From the NCBI RefSeq assembly GCF_024509555.1, contig NZ_JAMWEL010000003.1:62001-126000 (forward strand): a DNA stretch of 64,000 bases, given 5' to 3'. Under the pieces are notes generated by a model, which was not told the DNA's origin, made no database searches, and was given only the letters and a program-made list of their open reading frames with translations. Origin of the DNA: Streptococcus suis (GTDB lineage: Bacteria > Bacillota > Bacilli > Lactobacillales > Streptococcaceae). Below, in pieces: positions 7,844 through 15,763 of this stretch. Position 1 is the stretch's first letter; every line of letters begins with the position of its first letter. Position numbers and translations under genes: made by a program.

Positions 7844-10384
7844 ATGGCAACAGAGAAAATTTCTCCAGGCATGCAGCAGTATCTGGATATCAAGGCAAAC
7901 TATCCAGATGCTTTTTTGCTGTTTCGCATGGGTGACTTTTATGAATTATTTTACGAGGATGCGGTAGAGGCTGCGCAGATTTTGGAACTATCCCTGACCA
8001 GTCGGAACAAGAATGCGGAAAATCCTATTCCCATGGCAGGCGTTCCTTATCATGCAGCCCAGCAGTACATTGATACTCTGGTAGAGTTGGGGCACAAGGT
8101 GGCGATTGCTGAGCAGATGGAGGATCCCAAGCAGGCAGTTGGTGTGGTCAAGCGGGAAGTAGTACAGGTCATCACACCTGGTACGGTTACGGATTCCTCA
8201 AAAATGGGAGCTGACAGTAACTACCTGGTCACCATTGACCGTCAGGGCGTACAATTTGCCCTTTCTTACATGGATGTGTCAACAGGTCAGTTTTTCGTGA
8301 CCAGCCTAGATGATTTTACCAGTCTTTGCGGTGAAATTCGTAACTTGCGGGGGCGTGAATTGGTTATCGGTTACGCTCTGTCGGAGGAAGAAGAGCAGGT
8401 CTTTTCAAACCAGATGAACCTCCTACTCTCTTTTGAGGATGAAGTAACGGAAGATGTTCAGCTAATTGATAACTCCCTGACAGACTTGGAAAAGGCTGCG
8501 GCCGGCAAACTTCTTAGCTACCTACATCGGACACAGATGAGGGACTTGAGTCACTTGCAAAAGGTGGTCCACTACGAAATCAAGGACTATCTGCAAATGG
8601 ACTATGCGACTAAATCCAGTCTGGACTTGCTTGAAAACGGTCGGACAGGTAAGAAGCATGGTAGTTTGTACTGGTTGTTGGATGAAACCAAGACAGCCAT
8701 GGGCATGCGGCTCTTGCGGGCTTGGATTGATAGACCACTGATTGACCTCAAGCGGATTGAAAGTCGGCAGGCTGTTGTGCAAGTCTTTCTGGATTACTTC
8801 TTTGAGCGGAGCGACTTGGTGGAGGCTCTAAAAGGTGTTTATGACATCGAACGCTTGGCCAGTCGGGTGTCTTTCGGAAAAACTATGCCCAAGGACCTCT
8901 TGCAGCTCTCTCAGACCCTTGGAAATGTCCCTGCTATCAAAAATATCCTGCAACAAATGGACCAGCCTGCTCTGACTAGCTTGGTGGCAGGTCTGGATCC
9001 AATCCCAGAACTACACGCTCTTATCAGCTCTGCTATTGACCCAGAAGCCCAAGGGGCTATTACAGATGGGAACATCATCCGCACGGGCTTTGATGAGACC
9101 TTGGACCAGTATCGTCTGGTCATGCGTGAGGGTGCGGGCTGGATTGCGGAGATTGAGGCCAAGGAGCGTGAGGCGTCTGGTATCAACAATCTCAAGATTG
9201 ATTACAACAAAAAAGACGGTTACTATTTCCATGTGACCAATTCCAATCTGGGCAATGTGCCGGACCATTTTTTCCGTAAGGCGACCTTGAAAAACTCGGA
9301 GCGCTATGGTACGGAAGAATTGGCTAAGATTGAAGGGCAGATGTTGGAGGCGCGTGATAAGTCGTCTAACTTGGAGTACGAGATTTTCATGCGGATTCGC
9401 CAAGAGGTTGAAAAATACATCAGCCGTTTGCAGAAGCTGGCTCGGACCATTGCAACCATCGATGTCTTGCAGGCTTTTGCGGTTGTGGCGGAGCAACAGC
9501 ACTGGGTCTGCCCGAGCTTCAATGCGGATAAGCTGTTGGACATTGAGCGCGGACGGCACGCGGTGGTCGAGAAGGTCATGGGCAAGCAGACCTATATTCC
9601 CAACTCTATCCAGCTGGATCAGGCGACGACCATGCAGCTGATTACAGGACCTAACATGAGTGGTAAATCGACCTATATGCGTCAGCTGGCAGTTATCGTC
9701 ATTCTGGCACAGATGGGTTCCTATGTACCAGCGGACCAGGCAACCCTGCCAGTCTTTGACGCTATTTTCACCCGTATCGGGGCGGCAGATGACCTGGTCA
9801 GCGGTCAATCGACCTTTATGGTGGAGATGATGGAGGCCAACAAGGCAGTCCGTTTGGCGACAGACCAGTCGCTGATTCTCTTTGATGAGCTGGGGCGGGG
9901 GACAGCTACCTACGACGGCATGGCGCTAGCCCAGTCTATCATCGAGTACATCCACGACAAGATTGGGGCCAAGACCCTCTTTGCTACCCACTACCACGAG
10001 TTGACCGAGCTAAGCCAGACTCTGTCAGGCCTTGAAAATGTCCACGTATCGACCTGGGAGGAGGACGGCCAAGTGACCTTCCTCCACAAGATTGCTCCAG
10101 GTCCAGCCGATAAGTCCTACGGGATTCATGTGGCTAAGATTGCGGGAATGCCAGAGGAGTTATTGCAGCGGGCGGACAGGATTTTGCAGACGCTTGAAAA
10201 CCAAGCTCCTACTGCACCAACTCACCCAGCTCCGTCAGTAGTAGAAGAGCCGTCTGGTCAAATCGACCTCTTCGCAGATACGCCTTCTCACCCAGTCCTT
10301 GATGAGCTGGAGAAACTGGACATCTACAATATGACCCCGATGGAAGTCATGATGGCAGTAGCGGAGTTGAAGAAAAAAATATAA
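7844..10384 (+). CDS. mutS: DNA mismatch repair protein MutS
   Basis: The 846-aa protein has all MutS domains. The mismatch-binding N-terminus includes [10 protein letters not shown], with the Phe-x-Glu-type mismatch contact region nearby. The ATPase domain has Walker [14 protein letters not shown] (about residue 601) and Walker [16 protein letters not shown] (about 676), and a C-terminal tail ends at KKKI. It recognises mismatches and recruits MutL. ATG 7844 is preferred over an upstream in-frame TTG at 7832 because GAGAGAAAGA precedes it. mutL does not follow; instead there is a terminator and a redox gene cluster. Confidence 0.97.
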   Translation: MATEKISPGMQQYLDIKANYPDAFLLFRMGDFYELFYEDAVEAAQILELSLTSRNKNAENPIPMAGVPYHAAQQYIDTLVELGHKVAIAEQMEDPKQAVGVVKREVVQVITPGTVTDSSKMGADSNYLVTIDRQGVQFALSYMDVSTGQFFVTSLDDFTSLCGEIRNLRGRELVIGYALSEEEEQVFSNQMNLLLSFEDEVTEDVQLIDNSLTDLEKAAAGKLLSYLHRTQMRDLSHLQKVVHYEIKDYLQMDYATKSSLDLLENGRTGKKHGSLYWLLDETKTAMGMRLLRAWIDRPLIDLKRIESRQAVVQVFLDYFFERSDLVEALKGVYDIERLASRVSFGKTMPKDLLQLSQTLGNVPAIKNILQQMDQPALTSLVAGLDPIPELHALISSAIDPEAQGAITDGNIIRTGFDETLDQYRLVMREGAGWIAEIEAKEREASGINNLKIDYNKKDGYYFHVTNSNLGNVPDHFFRKATLKNSERYGTEELAKIEGQMLEARDKSSNLEYEIFMRIRQEVEKYISRLQKLARTIATIDVLQAFAVVAEQQHWVCPSFNADKLLDIERGRHAVVEKVMGKQTYIPNSIQLDQATTMQLITGPNMSGKSTYMRQLAVIVILAQMGSYVPADQATLPVFDAIFTRIGAADDLVSGQSTFMVEMMEANKAVRLATDQSLILFDELGRGTATYDGMALAQSIIEYIHDKIGAKTLFATHYHELTELSQTLSGLENVHVSTWEEDGQVTFLHKIAPGPADKSYGIHVAKIAGMPEELLQRADRILQTLENQAPTAPTHPAPSVVEEPSGQIDLFADTPSHPVLDELEKLDIYNMTPMEVMMAVAELKKKI

Positions 10385-10394
10385 GACAATGAAA

Positions 10395-10419
10395 GTCAGG
10401 ACTCTTGTTCTGGCTTTTT
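10395..10419 (+). terminator. Terminator of argR-mutS
   Basis: GTCAGGAC (10395-10402) pairs with GTTCTGGC (10407-10414) with one or two G-T pairs, followed by TTTTT. A near copy of this hairpin ends the downstream redox cluster at 14413. Confidence 0.75.
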
Positions 10420-10424
10420 GCAAA

Positions 10425-10454
10425 TAAAAAAACTGCTTCCATGGAGAAAAGCAG
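10425..10454 (-). terminator. Terminator of the MarR/OhrR-type regulator gene
   Basis: On the minus strand CTGCTT and AAGCAG (10449-10454 and 10433-10438) form a stem followed by seven T residues. Confidence 0.7.
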
Positions 10455-10462
10455 GGGATATA

Positions 10463-10900
10463 TTAGTCCAAATAGCTCTGTAAACTCTCGATGAGTTCTT
10501 GATTGTACTTGACGTACGATTGTTTTTTTTCTATAGTCAGGCCATCGAGTTGGCGAAAGCAGGAAAGTAACTTGTCTTCAAGAATGGCTTGGAGCTTTTG
10601 GCCCTCTTCGGTGAGCTGGACAAGGAGGTGTCGTTTGTCTCCCAGAGGAATACTTCGTTGGATGTAGCCTTTTGCCTCAAGTCGCTTTAGGAGTGGCGTC
10701 AAGGTGTTGCTGGCCAAATCTAGCTTTCCACCGAGTTCTTTGAGTGTCAGTGGAGCTTTTTCCCAGAGGACAACAAGCACGAGGTATTGGGTATAGGTTA
10801 AGTCAAATTCCTTGAGATTTTTCAAATAAAATTGATTGAAGAGTTTGTTGACTTGGTAGAAGGAATGGCAGAGCTGTTTTGAATAATGATAGTCGGACAT
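10463..10900 (-). CDS. MarR-family regulator, OhrR-like, with N-terminal redox cysteine
   Basis: The 145-aa winged-helix repressor has the OhrR layout. A single cysteine lies at residue 11 (QLCHSFYQVNKLF), where OhrR proteins carry the peroxide-sensing Cys. TYTQYLVLVVLWE follows (OhrR has TYPQYLALLLLWE), then the recognition region SNTLTPLLKRLEAKGYI and a wing with RSIPLGDKR. It probably represses the divergent redox/electrophile gene set and itself, and is released by oxidation of Cys11. A perfect 12-bp palindrome lies 17 bp upstream of its start codon and a related 14-bp palindrome lies before the divergent operon. Confidence 0.85.
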   Translation of the reverse strand: MSDYHYSKQLCHSFYQVNKLFNQFYLKNLKEFDLTYTQYLVLVVLWEKAPLTLKELGGKLDLASNTLTPLLKRLEAKGYIQRSIPLGDKRHLLVQLTEEGQKLQAILEDKLLSCFRQLDGLTIEKKQSYVKYNQELIESLQSYLD

Positions 10901-10916
10901 GGTCTCTCGCTTTCTA

Positions 10917-10928
10917 ATCGTGCACGAT
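10917..10928. promoter_or_regulatory. Palindromic operator upstream of the OhrR-like gene
   Basis: ATCGTGCACGAT is a perfect 12-bp palindrome in the leader of the regulator gene. It shares 10 of 12 positions with the palindrome at 11006-11017. Two matching palindromes flanking a divergent promoter region, one before each transcript, are what an autoregulating MarR-type repressor needs. Confidence 0.65.
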
Positions 10929-10956
10929 AAAAATATCTTATCAAAATTCTATTACC

Positions 10957-11018
10957 TTGACAAATCAAATGAATAGGGATAGACTAGACACATATCAAAA
11001 AAACAATCGCGCGCGATT
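10957..11018 (+). promoter_or_regulatory. Promoter and palindromic operator of the redox operon
   Basis: A -35 box TTGACA (10957-10962) and a -10 box TAGACT (10980-10985) are separated by 17 bp. The perfect 14-bp palindrome AATCGCGCGCGATT (11005-11018) lies about 15 bp downstream of the expected start site, a classic repressor position. Common operator core with the other site: ATCG-N-GC-N-CGAT. Confidence 0.65.
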
Positions 11019-11034
11019 AAAAGTAGGAGGTAGT

Positions 11035-11715
11035 ATGAAGAAAGTACTGATTGTCCTAACCAATATAGAACAATATGGTGAGCATGAACGCCTGACAGGT
11101 CTATGGCTCAGCGAGCTAACTCACTTTTATGATGAATTGGTCAAAGTTGGTTATGAAGCGGATTTTGTCAGCCCAAAAGGTGGTTACGTGCCCCTAGACC
11201 CACATAGTTTGACCACGATGGATGATGTAGACCGCACTTACTATAAGGACGCTGATTTTCGCAATCGTGCTCTCGGTCAGACCTTGCGACCTGAAGAGGT
11301 TAAGGCGACGGACTATGAGTTGATTTACTATACAGGTGGTCATGGGGTCATGTGGGATTTCCCAGAGTCTGTGGAAATAGCAGAGCTGGCAAGCCAGATT
11401 TACCAAAACGGAGGTCTCGTCACAGCAGTTTGTCACGGTGTAGCAGGGCTCTTGCCAATCAAAGATGAGGTCGGTCAAGCCCTGATTGCAGGAAAAGTTG
11501 TCACAGGCTTTACCAATCAAGAAGAGGAGTTAAACGGCACCACAGGCTTGGTACCATTTTTAACGGAGTCAGCCCTTCGTGAAAAAGGGGCTAAGGTTGA
11601 AATTGGAACAGCCTTTTCCCCCGTTGTTCGCCAGGATGATCGAATCTTGACAGGTCAAAATCCCCAATCTGCTCGTGCCCTAGGCCAAACTGTTGTTTCT
11701 ATGTTGACAAATTAA
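11035..11715 (+). CDS. DJ-1/PfpI family protein, Hsp31-like (possible glyoxalase III)
   Basis: The 226-aa protein starts at ATG 11035 behind GTAGGAGG. It has the class I amidotransferase-like fold: the nucleophile elbow AVCHGVAG carries the conserved Cys, the acidic partner is in LTGLWLSELTHFYDE, and YYTGGHGVMWDF matches the substrate loop of Hsp31-type members. Such proteins detoxify methylglyoxal and other dicarbonyls or repair glycated molecules. It is the first gene of the OhrR-like regulator's divergent operon, followed by two flavoenzymes, which supports a role in electrophile or oxidative stress. Confidence 0.85.
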   Translation: MKKVLIVLTNIEQYGEHERLTGLWLSELTHFYDELVKVGYEADFVSPKGGYVPLDPHSLTTMDDVDRTYYKDADFRNRALGQTLRPEEVKATDYELIYYTGGHGVMWDFPESVEIAELASQIYQNGGLVTAVCHGVAGLLPIKDEVGQALIAGKVVTGFTNQEEELNGTTGLVPFLTESALREKGAKVEIGTAFSPVVRQDDRILTGQNPQSARALGQTVVSMLTN

Positions 11716-11727
11716 GGAGGAAGAATG

Positions 11728-13071
11728 ATGTATCAATACGATGTTACCTTTATCGGCTCAGGACATGCCAACTGGCATGCTGCAGTTGATTTGGCAAAAG
11801 CAGGTAAGAAAGTAGCTATTGTCGAAAAAGATATCACAGCTGGAACCTGCACAAACTATGGTTGTAATGCCAAGTTTTTACTAGAAAGTCCCTTTGAGTT
11901 TATGGATGGTTTGGCACGGTATGAAAAAGCAGGGATTGCCAAAACAGGAGAAATTTCTTGGAAAAAATTGATAGCGTATAAAAAAGAGGAGATTCCTACT
12001 TATTCTCCCATGTTAGAAGGTATGTTTGCCAGCCTGTCAATTGACCTGTTAAAAGGACATGGTCAGTTAAAAGACCTTCACACAGTGATGGTTGATGATA
12101 AGGAAATTACCACAGACTTTATCGTGATTGGTACAGGTCAACGCCCTGCTCGACTAAATGTCCCTGGGAATGAATGGTTCCAAGACAGCCGTGCCTTTCT
12201 TGATATGGATCACATGCCAGAAAGAATCGTCTTTATCGGTGCTGGGATTATCTCGCTGGAGTTTGCGACAATGGCTTCGCTACTGGGTTCAGAAGTTCAT
12301 ATTATCGAGTTTGCAGATCGTGCTTTAGCAGCCTATCCTGAGCAAATGGTAGCTAGTGTCATTGATAAAATGACCGCCGATGGTGTTAGCTTCCATTTCA
12401 ATCAAGCGGTTGTTTCAGCTGAAAAAACAGCAAGTGGTCTTCTTGTCAAAACGGCTCAGGGCTTAGAAATCGAGACAGACACCATTATTGACGCCACAGG
12501 CCGTGTCTCAAATGTAGAAGGTCTAGGCTTAGAAGAGGTTGGAGTGGATTTTGATCGCACTGGCATCAAGGTGAATGAATTCATGCAGACAAGCCAACCT
12601 ACTATCTACGCGTCTGGTGATGTGGTTTCTAAAACGATTCCTCGCTTGACACCGACTGCTAGCTTTGAGTCTAGCTACATTGCGGAGCATATTTTGGGCA
12701 ATCCAGCTCCGATTGCCTATCCAGTTGTTCCAAATGTCGTGTTCACGCTGCCTCGTCTGGCTCAAGTTGGTGTTACGGTTGCAGAGGCCCAAGCAAATCC
12801 TGAACAGTACAAGATTGTTGAGATTCCCTTTGGTCAACAATTGAAATTCCAGACTAAGCTAGAAACAGAAGCTCACTTTACGCTGATTGTAGGAAGTGAT
12901 AAGACCTTGAAGGGTGCAGCTTTGTTGGGACACGAAGCGGGAGAAATGATTAACTTGCTGACTTTGATTATTAACCAAAAGCTAACAGCAAAAGATCTAA
13001 ATCGTATGATTTTTGCTTTCCCCGCAACAACCTATGCTCTACTTTCCCATGTAAAAACAGCGCTAATGTAA
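11728..13071 (+). CDS. FAD/NAD(P)-dependent disulfide oxidoreductase-like protein
   Basis: The product (447 aa) is a class I pyridine nucleotide-disulfide oxidoreductase. FAD binding starts at FIGSGHANWHAAVDLAKAG, the redox pair is in GTCTNYGCNAK, a GxGxxxxE-type NAD(P) motif lies in FIGAGIISLEFA, and the second FAD contact is TIYASGDV. The C-terminal dimerisation domain is present, but the region that normally carries the catalytic His-x4-Glu reads FAFPATTYALL, so that dyad is missing. It may therefore be a reductase for small electrophiles, quinones or metals rather than a lipoamide or glutathione reductase. ATG 11728 fits the AAGGAGG site better than the adjacent ATG 11725. Confidence 0.85.
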   Translation: MYQYDVTFIGSGHANWHAAVDLAKAGKKVAIVEKDITAGTCTNYGCNAKFLLESPFEFMDGLARYEKAGIAKTGEISWKKLIAYKKEEIPTYSPMLEGMFASLSIDLLKGHGQLKDLHTVMVDDKEITTDFIVIGTGQRPARLNVPGNEWFQDSRAFLDMDHMPERIVFIGAGIISLEFATMASLLGSEVHIIEFADRALAAYPEQMVASVIDKMTADGVSFHFNQAVVSAEKTASGLLVKTAQGLEIETDTIIDATGRVSNVEGLGLEEVGVDFDRTGIKVNEFMQTSQPTIYASGDVVSKTIPRLTPTASFESSYIAEHILGNPAPIAYPVVPNVVFTLPRLAQVGVTVAEAQANPEQYKIVEIPFGQQLKFQTKLETEAHFTLIVGSDKTLKGAALLGHEAGEMINLLTLIINQKLTAKDLNRMIFAFPATTYALLSHVKTALM

Positions 13072-13086
13072 GGAAGATAATCGTGT

Positions 13087-13713
13087 ATGGTAACTAATGA
13101 TTTTAATGAGATTATGTTTGGTCGCAAATCTATCAAAGTATATGATGAGACTGTGACGATTGACCACGAAGAAATGCTTGAAATAGTAAACAAAGCTATT
13201 ACAGCCCCGTCTGCTGTGAATTTACAGCCTTGGTATTTTGTGATTGTTGAAAGTGCGGCTGCTAAGGCTAAGTTGCGTCCCATGGTACGCTTTAATACCA
13301 AACAAGTCGACACTGCTTCAGCGGTGATTTTAATCTTTGCAGATATCAAGCCCCAGGACCGCACAGAAGTTATCTATGACCGAGCTGTAGCCGAAGGAAA
13401 GATGCCCCCTGAAGTCCGAGACTATCAGGTGCCTGTGATTAAGAGTATGTATGACAACTTGTCGCCAGCTACGATGAGAGAGGTCGTCAAAATGGACGCT
13501 AGTCTAGCTGCTATGCAGTTGATGTTAGTAGCCCGTTCTCACGGTTACGATACTAATCCTATGTCAGGTTTTGACCCTGAGGAGATGGCGGCGACTTTTG
13601 AATTGGATCCAAACCGTTATATTCCCGTTCTGATGGTTTCAATTGGAAAAGCCAAAGAACCAGGATTTGAATCTGTTCGTATTGAGGCAGAAAAAATTAC
13701 AGATTTTAAATAA
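13087..13713 (+). CDS. Nitroreductase family protein
   Basis: The 208-aa flavin reductase-like protein has the FMN-binding N-terminal pattern GRKSIKVYDE and APSAVNLQPWYFVIVE, and the C-terminal GYDTNPMSGFDPEEMA motif (other members use the G-x-x-x-x-x-x-GFD/Y pattern), ending with IPVLMVSIGKA. It should be an FMN-dependent NAD(P)H oxidoreductase acting on nitro compounds or quinones. It starts 15 bp after the disulfide reductase gene and belongs to the same stress-type operon. Confidence 0.85.
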   Translation: MVTNDFNEIMFGRKSIKVYDETVTIDHEEMLEIVNKAITAPSAVNLQPWYFVIVESAAAKAKLRPMVRFNTKQVDTASAVILIFADIKPQDRTEVIYDRAVAEGKMPPEVRDYQVPVIKSMYDNLSPATMREVVKMDASLAAMQLMLVARSHGYDTNPMSGFDPEEMAATFELDPNRYIPVLMVSIGKAKEPGFESVRIEAEKITDFK

Positions 13714-13758
13714 GTCTAGTGGCAAAATACCAAGAGAAAGTAATAAGGAAAGAAAAAG

Positions 13759-14412
13759 ATGAGAGTACAAAATCTACAAAAATGGGGAGCCATTGGCTTT
13801 CTAATAAATGCCAGTATTTACCTTGGGACCGAATTGATTGCAGCTATTGGAACAGGCTATCCACTTAGCTATGTCTATAGTCGGCAATTTATCTCGGCTC
13901 TTGGAGTATACAATGGTCAACAGGTAGCTGGTGTACCAGAAAACTTTTCGAATTGGGCGATTGTCATGAATAGTGGCTTTATTCTAACTGCAGTGGGCTT
14001 TTTCCTCTCCTATGCTCTGCTTATTTTTCCTAAAATAAGGCGGAGACGTCCAATTTTGGCAATCCTTATCCTGCTGATCGTCATCCTTTTTGGTTTTGGA
14101 AGCCTTCTAGTCGGTCTTTATCAAGGTGGTGTACCTGGTCAGGACGGTTTGCATGGACTTGGAGCTCGTCTGTCATTTATGATGGGCAATAGCACCTTGC
14201 TTTTGACAGGTCTTTTCCTGCCCGATCAAAAAAAGGTTTATCGCTCCATTAGTATTTTTCTCGGATTGTGTGGTTTTGTCGCTGCAGGATTGTTGCAGAC
14301 TGCTATCTTGGAAAATCAAGTGGCGGTAATGGCCATTTATGAACGCTTAACCGTCTATCCTATCACAGCTTGGCAGATAGTGACGGGGCTAACTTTTCTA
14401 AAGAATGACTAA
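13759..14412 (+). CDS. Six-span membrane protein, DUF998-like
   Basis: The 217-aa protein has about six membrane spans and the conserved-looking segment GLHGLGARLSFMMGN between spans four and five, which suggests the DUF998 family of unknown function. It starts behind AAGGAAAG, 45 bp after the nitroreductase gene, and is the last gene before a terminator, so it is likely part of the same operon. Role unknown. Confidence 0.65.
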   Translation: MRVQNLQKWGAIGFLINASIYLGTELIAAIGTGYPLSYVYSRQFISALGVYNGQQVAGVPENFSNWAIVMNSGFILTAVGFFLSYALLIFPKIRRRRPILAILILLIVILFGFGSLLVGLYQGGVPGQDGLHGLGARLSFMMGNSTLLLTGLFLPDQKKVYRSISIFLGLCGFVAAGLLQTAILENQVAVMAIYERLTVYPITAWQIVTGLTFLKND

Positions 14413-14438
14413 GTCAGGACAACTGTTCTGGCTTTTTT
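14413..14438 (+). terminator. Terminator of the redox operon
   Basis: GTCAGGACA (14413-14421) pairs with TGTTCTGGC (14424-14432), followed by six T. The same hairpin type ends argR-mutS at 10395. Confidence 0.75.
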
Positions 14439-14533
14439 GCCGTTTAGTGATGGAAAACGACCACATAGCCAAAAGCCCTTGAAACCAGTACAGAAATGGT
14501 GTTTAATAGGGGCAGAAAGAGAAAGGAGAGAAT

Positions 14534-14977
14534 ATGAAAGTAAAACTAGCTATTTCACCAGACATTGTAGAAGACTTAGTAACTATTGAAGCTCAAACTA
14601 TGTCTGAGCAGATTACTCATCTAGTATCCTATATTCAAAACTTGGATAAGCAGAGATCCAGTCTAACTGTCAAAAAAGGGGAACAGGTTTATCTTGTGGA
14701 ACATGATGAGATTGTCAGGCTCTACTTGGAAGATAAGGTCTTGCAGGTGGAAACAGTAGAAACTACCTATACTTCCAACCTACGCTTGTATCAGGTCAAG
14801 GAGGACTTACCGGCAAACTTTTTACAAATCTCTCAGTCGGAGATCATTCACATCAAGCAACTGGACCACCTCAAACTGACTTCTAACGGTCTGGTCAAAC
14901 TGGTCATGAAGAATGGCTCGGTCACCTACTCCTCCCGTCGCTATCTAAAAGTTATCAAAGAAAGGTTAGGACTATGA
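14534..14977 (+). CDS. LytTR-type DNA-binding protein
   Basis: The 147-aa protein has a short N-terminal helical segment (about 1-45) and a C-terminal LytTR domain (about 50-147) recognisable by IVRLYLEDKVLQVET and the end FLQISQSEIIHIKQLDHLKL ... SRRYLKVIKERLGL. It lacks a receiver domain. Its stop overlaps the start of the next gene (ATGA), giving the common LytTR-DUF3021 pair, in which the membrane partner probably controls the regulator. GAAAGGAGAG precedes ATG 14534. Confidence 0.85.
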   Translation: MKVKLAISPDIVEDLVTIEAQTMSEQITHLVSYIQNLDKQRSSLTVKKGEQVYLVEHDEIVRLYLEDKVLQVETVETTYTSNLRLYQVKEDLPANFLQISQSEIIHIKQLDHLKLTSNGLVKLVMKNGSVTYSSRRYLKVIKERLGL

Positions 14978-15414
14978 AAAAATACATCTTATCAGCCAGT
15001 TTAGGCATTGCCATCGGAACCATTATCTCCATTATCACATCAGCCGTCTTCGGACAGGGAACCTATTTTCCTCTAAATCCCTTTTCAACCATGGGTGCTT
15101 ACTACCTGAGCAACTTTAATCAAGTAACTATCATGCTGATTTGTGTAGTCATTTGGGCGGCAATCGGTCTCTTGTTTCAGCTGGCAGACAAAATTTTTGA
15201 ACAGGACTGGAGCCTTTTGCGAATGACGGCAACGCATTTTGGCATCACAGCTTTAGGCTTTACACCGCTAGGCATTTTGGCTGGTTGGTTTCCCGTGAAA
15301 CTTGGGGCTCTTCTCTTTTTCTGGTTTATCTTTGTCTTGATTTACGCTTCTCTCTTTTTCCTAAACCATCGGAAAATGGAGCGGCAAATCAAGGACATTA
15401 ACAGTCGTTTGTAG
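14974..15414 (+). CDS. DUF3021 membrane protein, partner of the LytTR regulator
   Basis: The 146-aa protein has four membrane spans (about 7-28, 47-66, 83-104 and 111-130) and a basic cytoplasmic tail (LNHRKMERQIKDI), the layout of DUF3021. It is translationally coupled to the LytTR gene by a 4-base overlap. The pair probably responds to a membrane or envelope signal. Confidence 0.8.
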   Translation: MKKYILSASLGIAIGTIISIITSAVFGQGTYFPLNPFSTMGAYYLSNFNQVTIMLICVVIWAAIGLLFQLADKIFEQDWSLLRMTATHFGITALGFTPLGILAGWFPVKLGALLFFWFIFVLIYASLFFLNHRKMERQIKDINSRL

Positions 15415-15447
15415 TATAATAGCACTATCATTTTGTTGGAGTGTTTT

Positions 15448-15621
15448 ATGAAAATTATACTGACGATTGTCTATAGCTTGGGAGTGGTGTGGAATATCCT
15501 CTTTCTTGCGGTAAATGTTGGCAGAATTCCTGTCATCAACTTGCTTTGGCCTGCTGTGATTTTAGTGGCCTGTGCCATCAATTTGTACTTCTTATGGACC
15601 AGAAAACAAGAGTCAGATTAG
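15448..15621 (+). CDS. Small two-span membrane protein
   Basis: ATG 15448 follows TTGGAGTG. The 57-aa product has two hydrophobic helices (about 3-25 and 30-48) and ends TRKQESD. Its stop codon lies inside the loop of the following terminator hairpin. A TATAAT box at 15415-15420 could drive it separately from the LytTR pair. No function known. Confidence 0.6.
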   Translation: MKIILTIVYSLGVVWNILFLAVNVGRIPVINLLWPAVILVACAINLYFLWTRKQESD

Positions 15622-15636
15622 GCTCTTGTTTTCATT
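15602..15636 (+). terminator. Terminator overlapping the end of the small membrane protein gene
   Basis: GAAAACAAGAG (15602-15612) pairs perfectly with CTCTTGTTTTC (15623-15633). The stop codon sits in the 10-base loop. Confidence 0.75.
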
Positions 15637-15661
15637 TGTTTTTCAGAAATGAATTCTATAT

Positions 15662-15734
15662 TTAGTGTAAATTTGTCACTTTTATATTTTTTGGCACAAG
15701 ATATTGATTTTTAATTTGTGAAATGTTACACTAA
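15662..15734 (+). promoter_or_regulatory. Inverted repeat upstream of nrdD, possible NrdR-type control region
   Basis: TTAGTGTAA (15662-15670) and TTACACTAA (15726-15734) are exact inverted repeats flanking a region that contains GCACAAGATATTGAT, which resembles the NrdR box core ACACAATATATTGTGT at about half its positions. Ribonucleotide reductase operons are usual NrdR targets. This is a weak match and no -10/-35 pair is clear. Confidence 0.35.
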
Positions 15735-15763
15735 TAGAAGTGAATGTTTTGGAGGCCAGTCAG

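Noticed and set aside
9011..9808. 265-codon open frame on the minus strand
   Set aside because: It lies wholly inside mutS, has no ribosome site, and its residue pattern is that of an antisense shadow.
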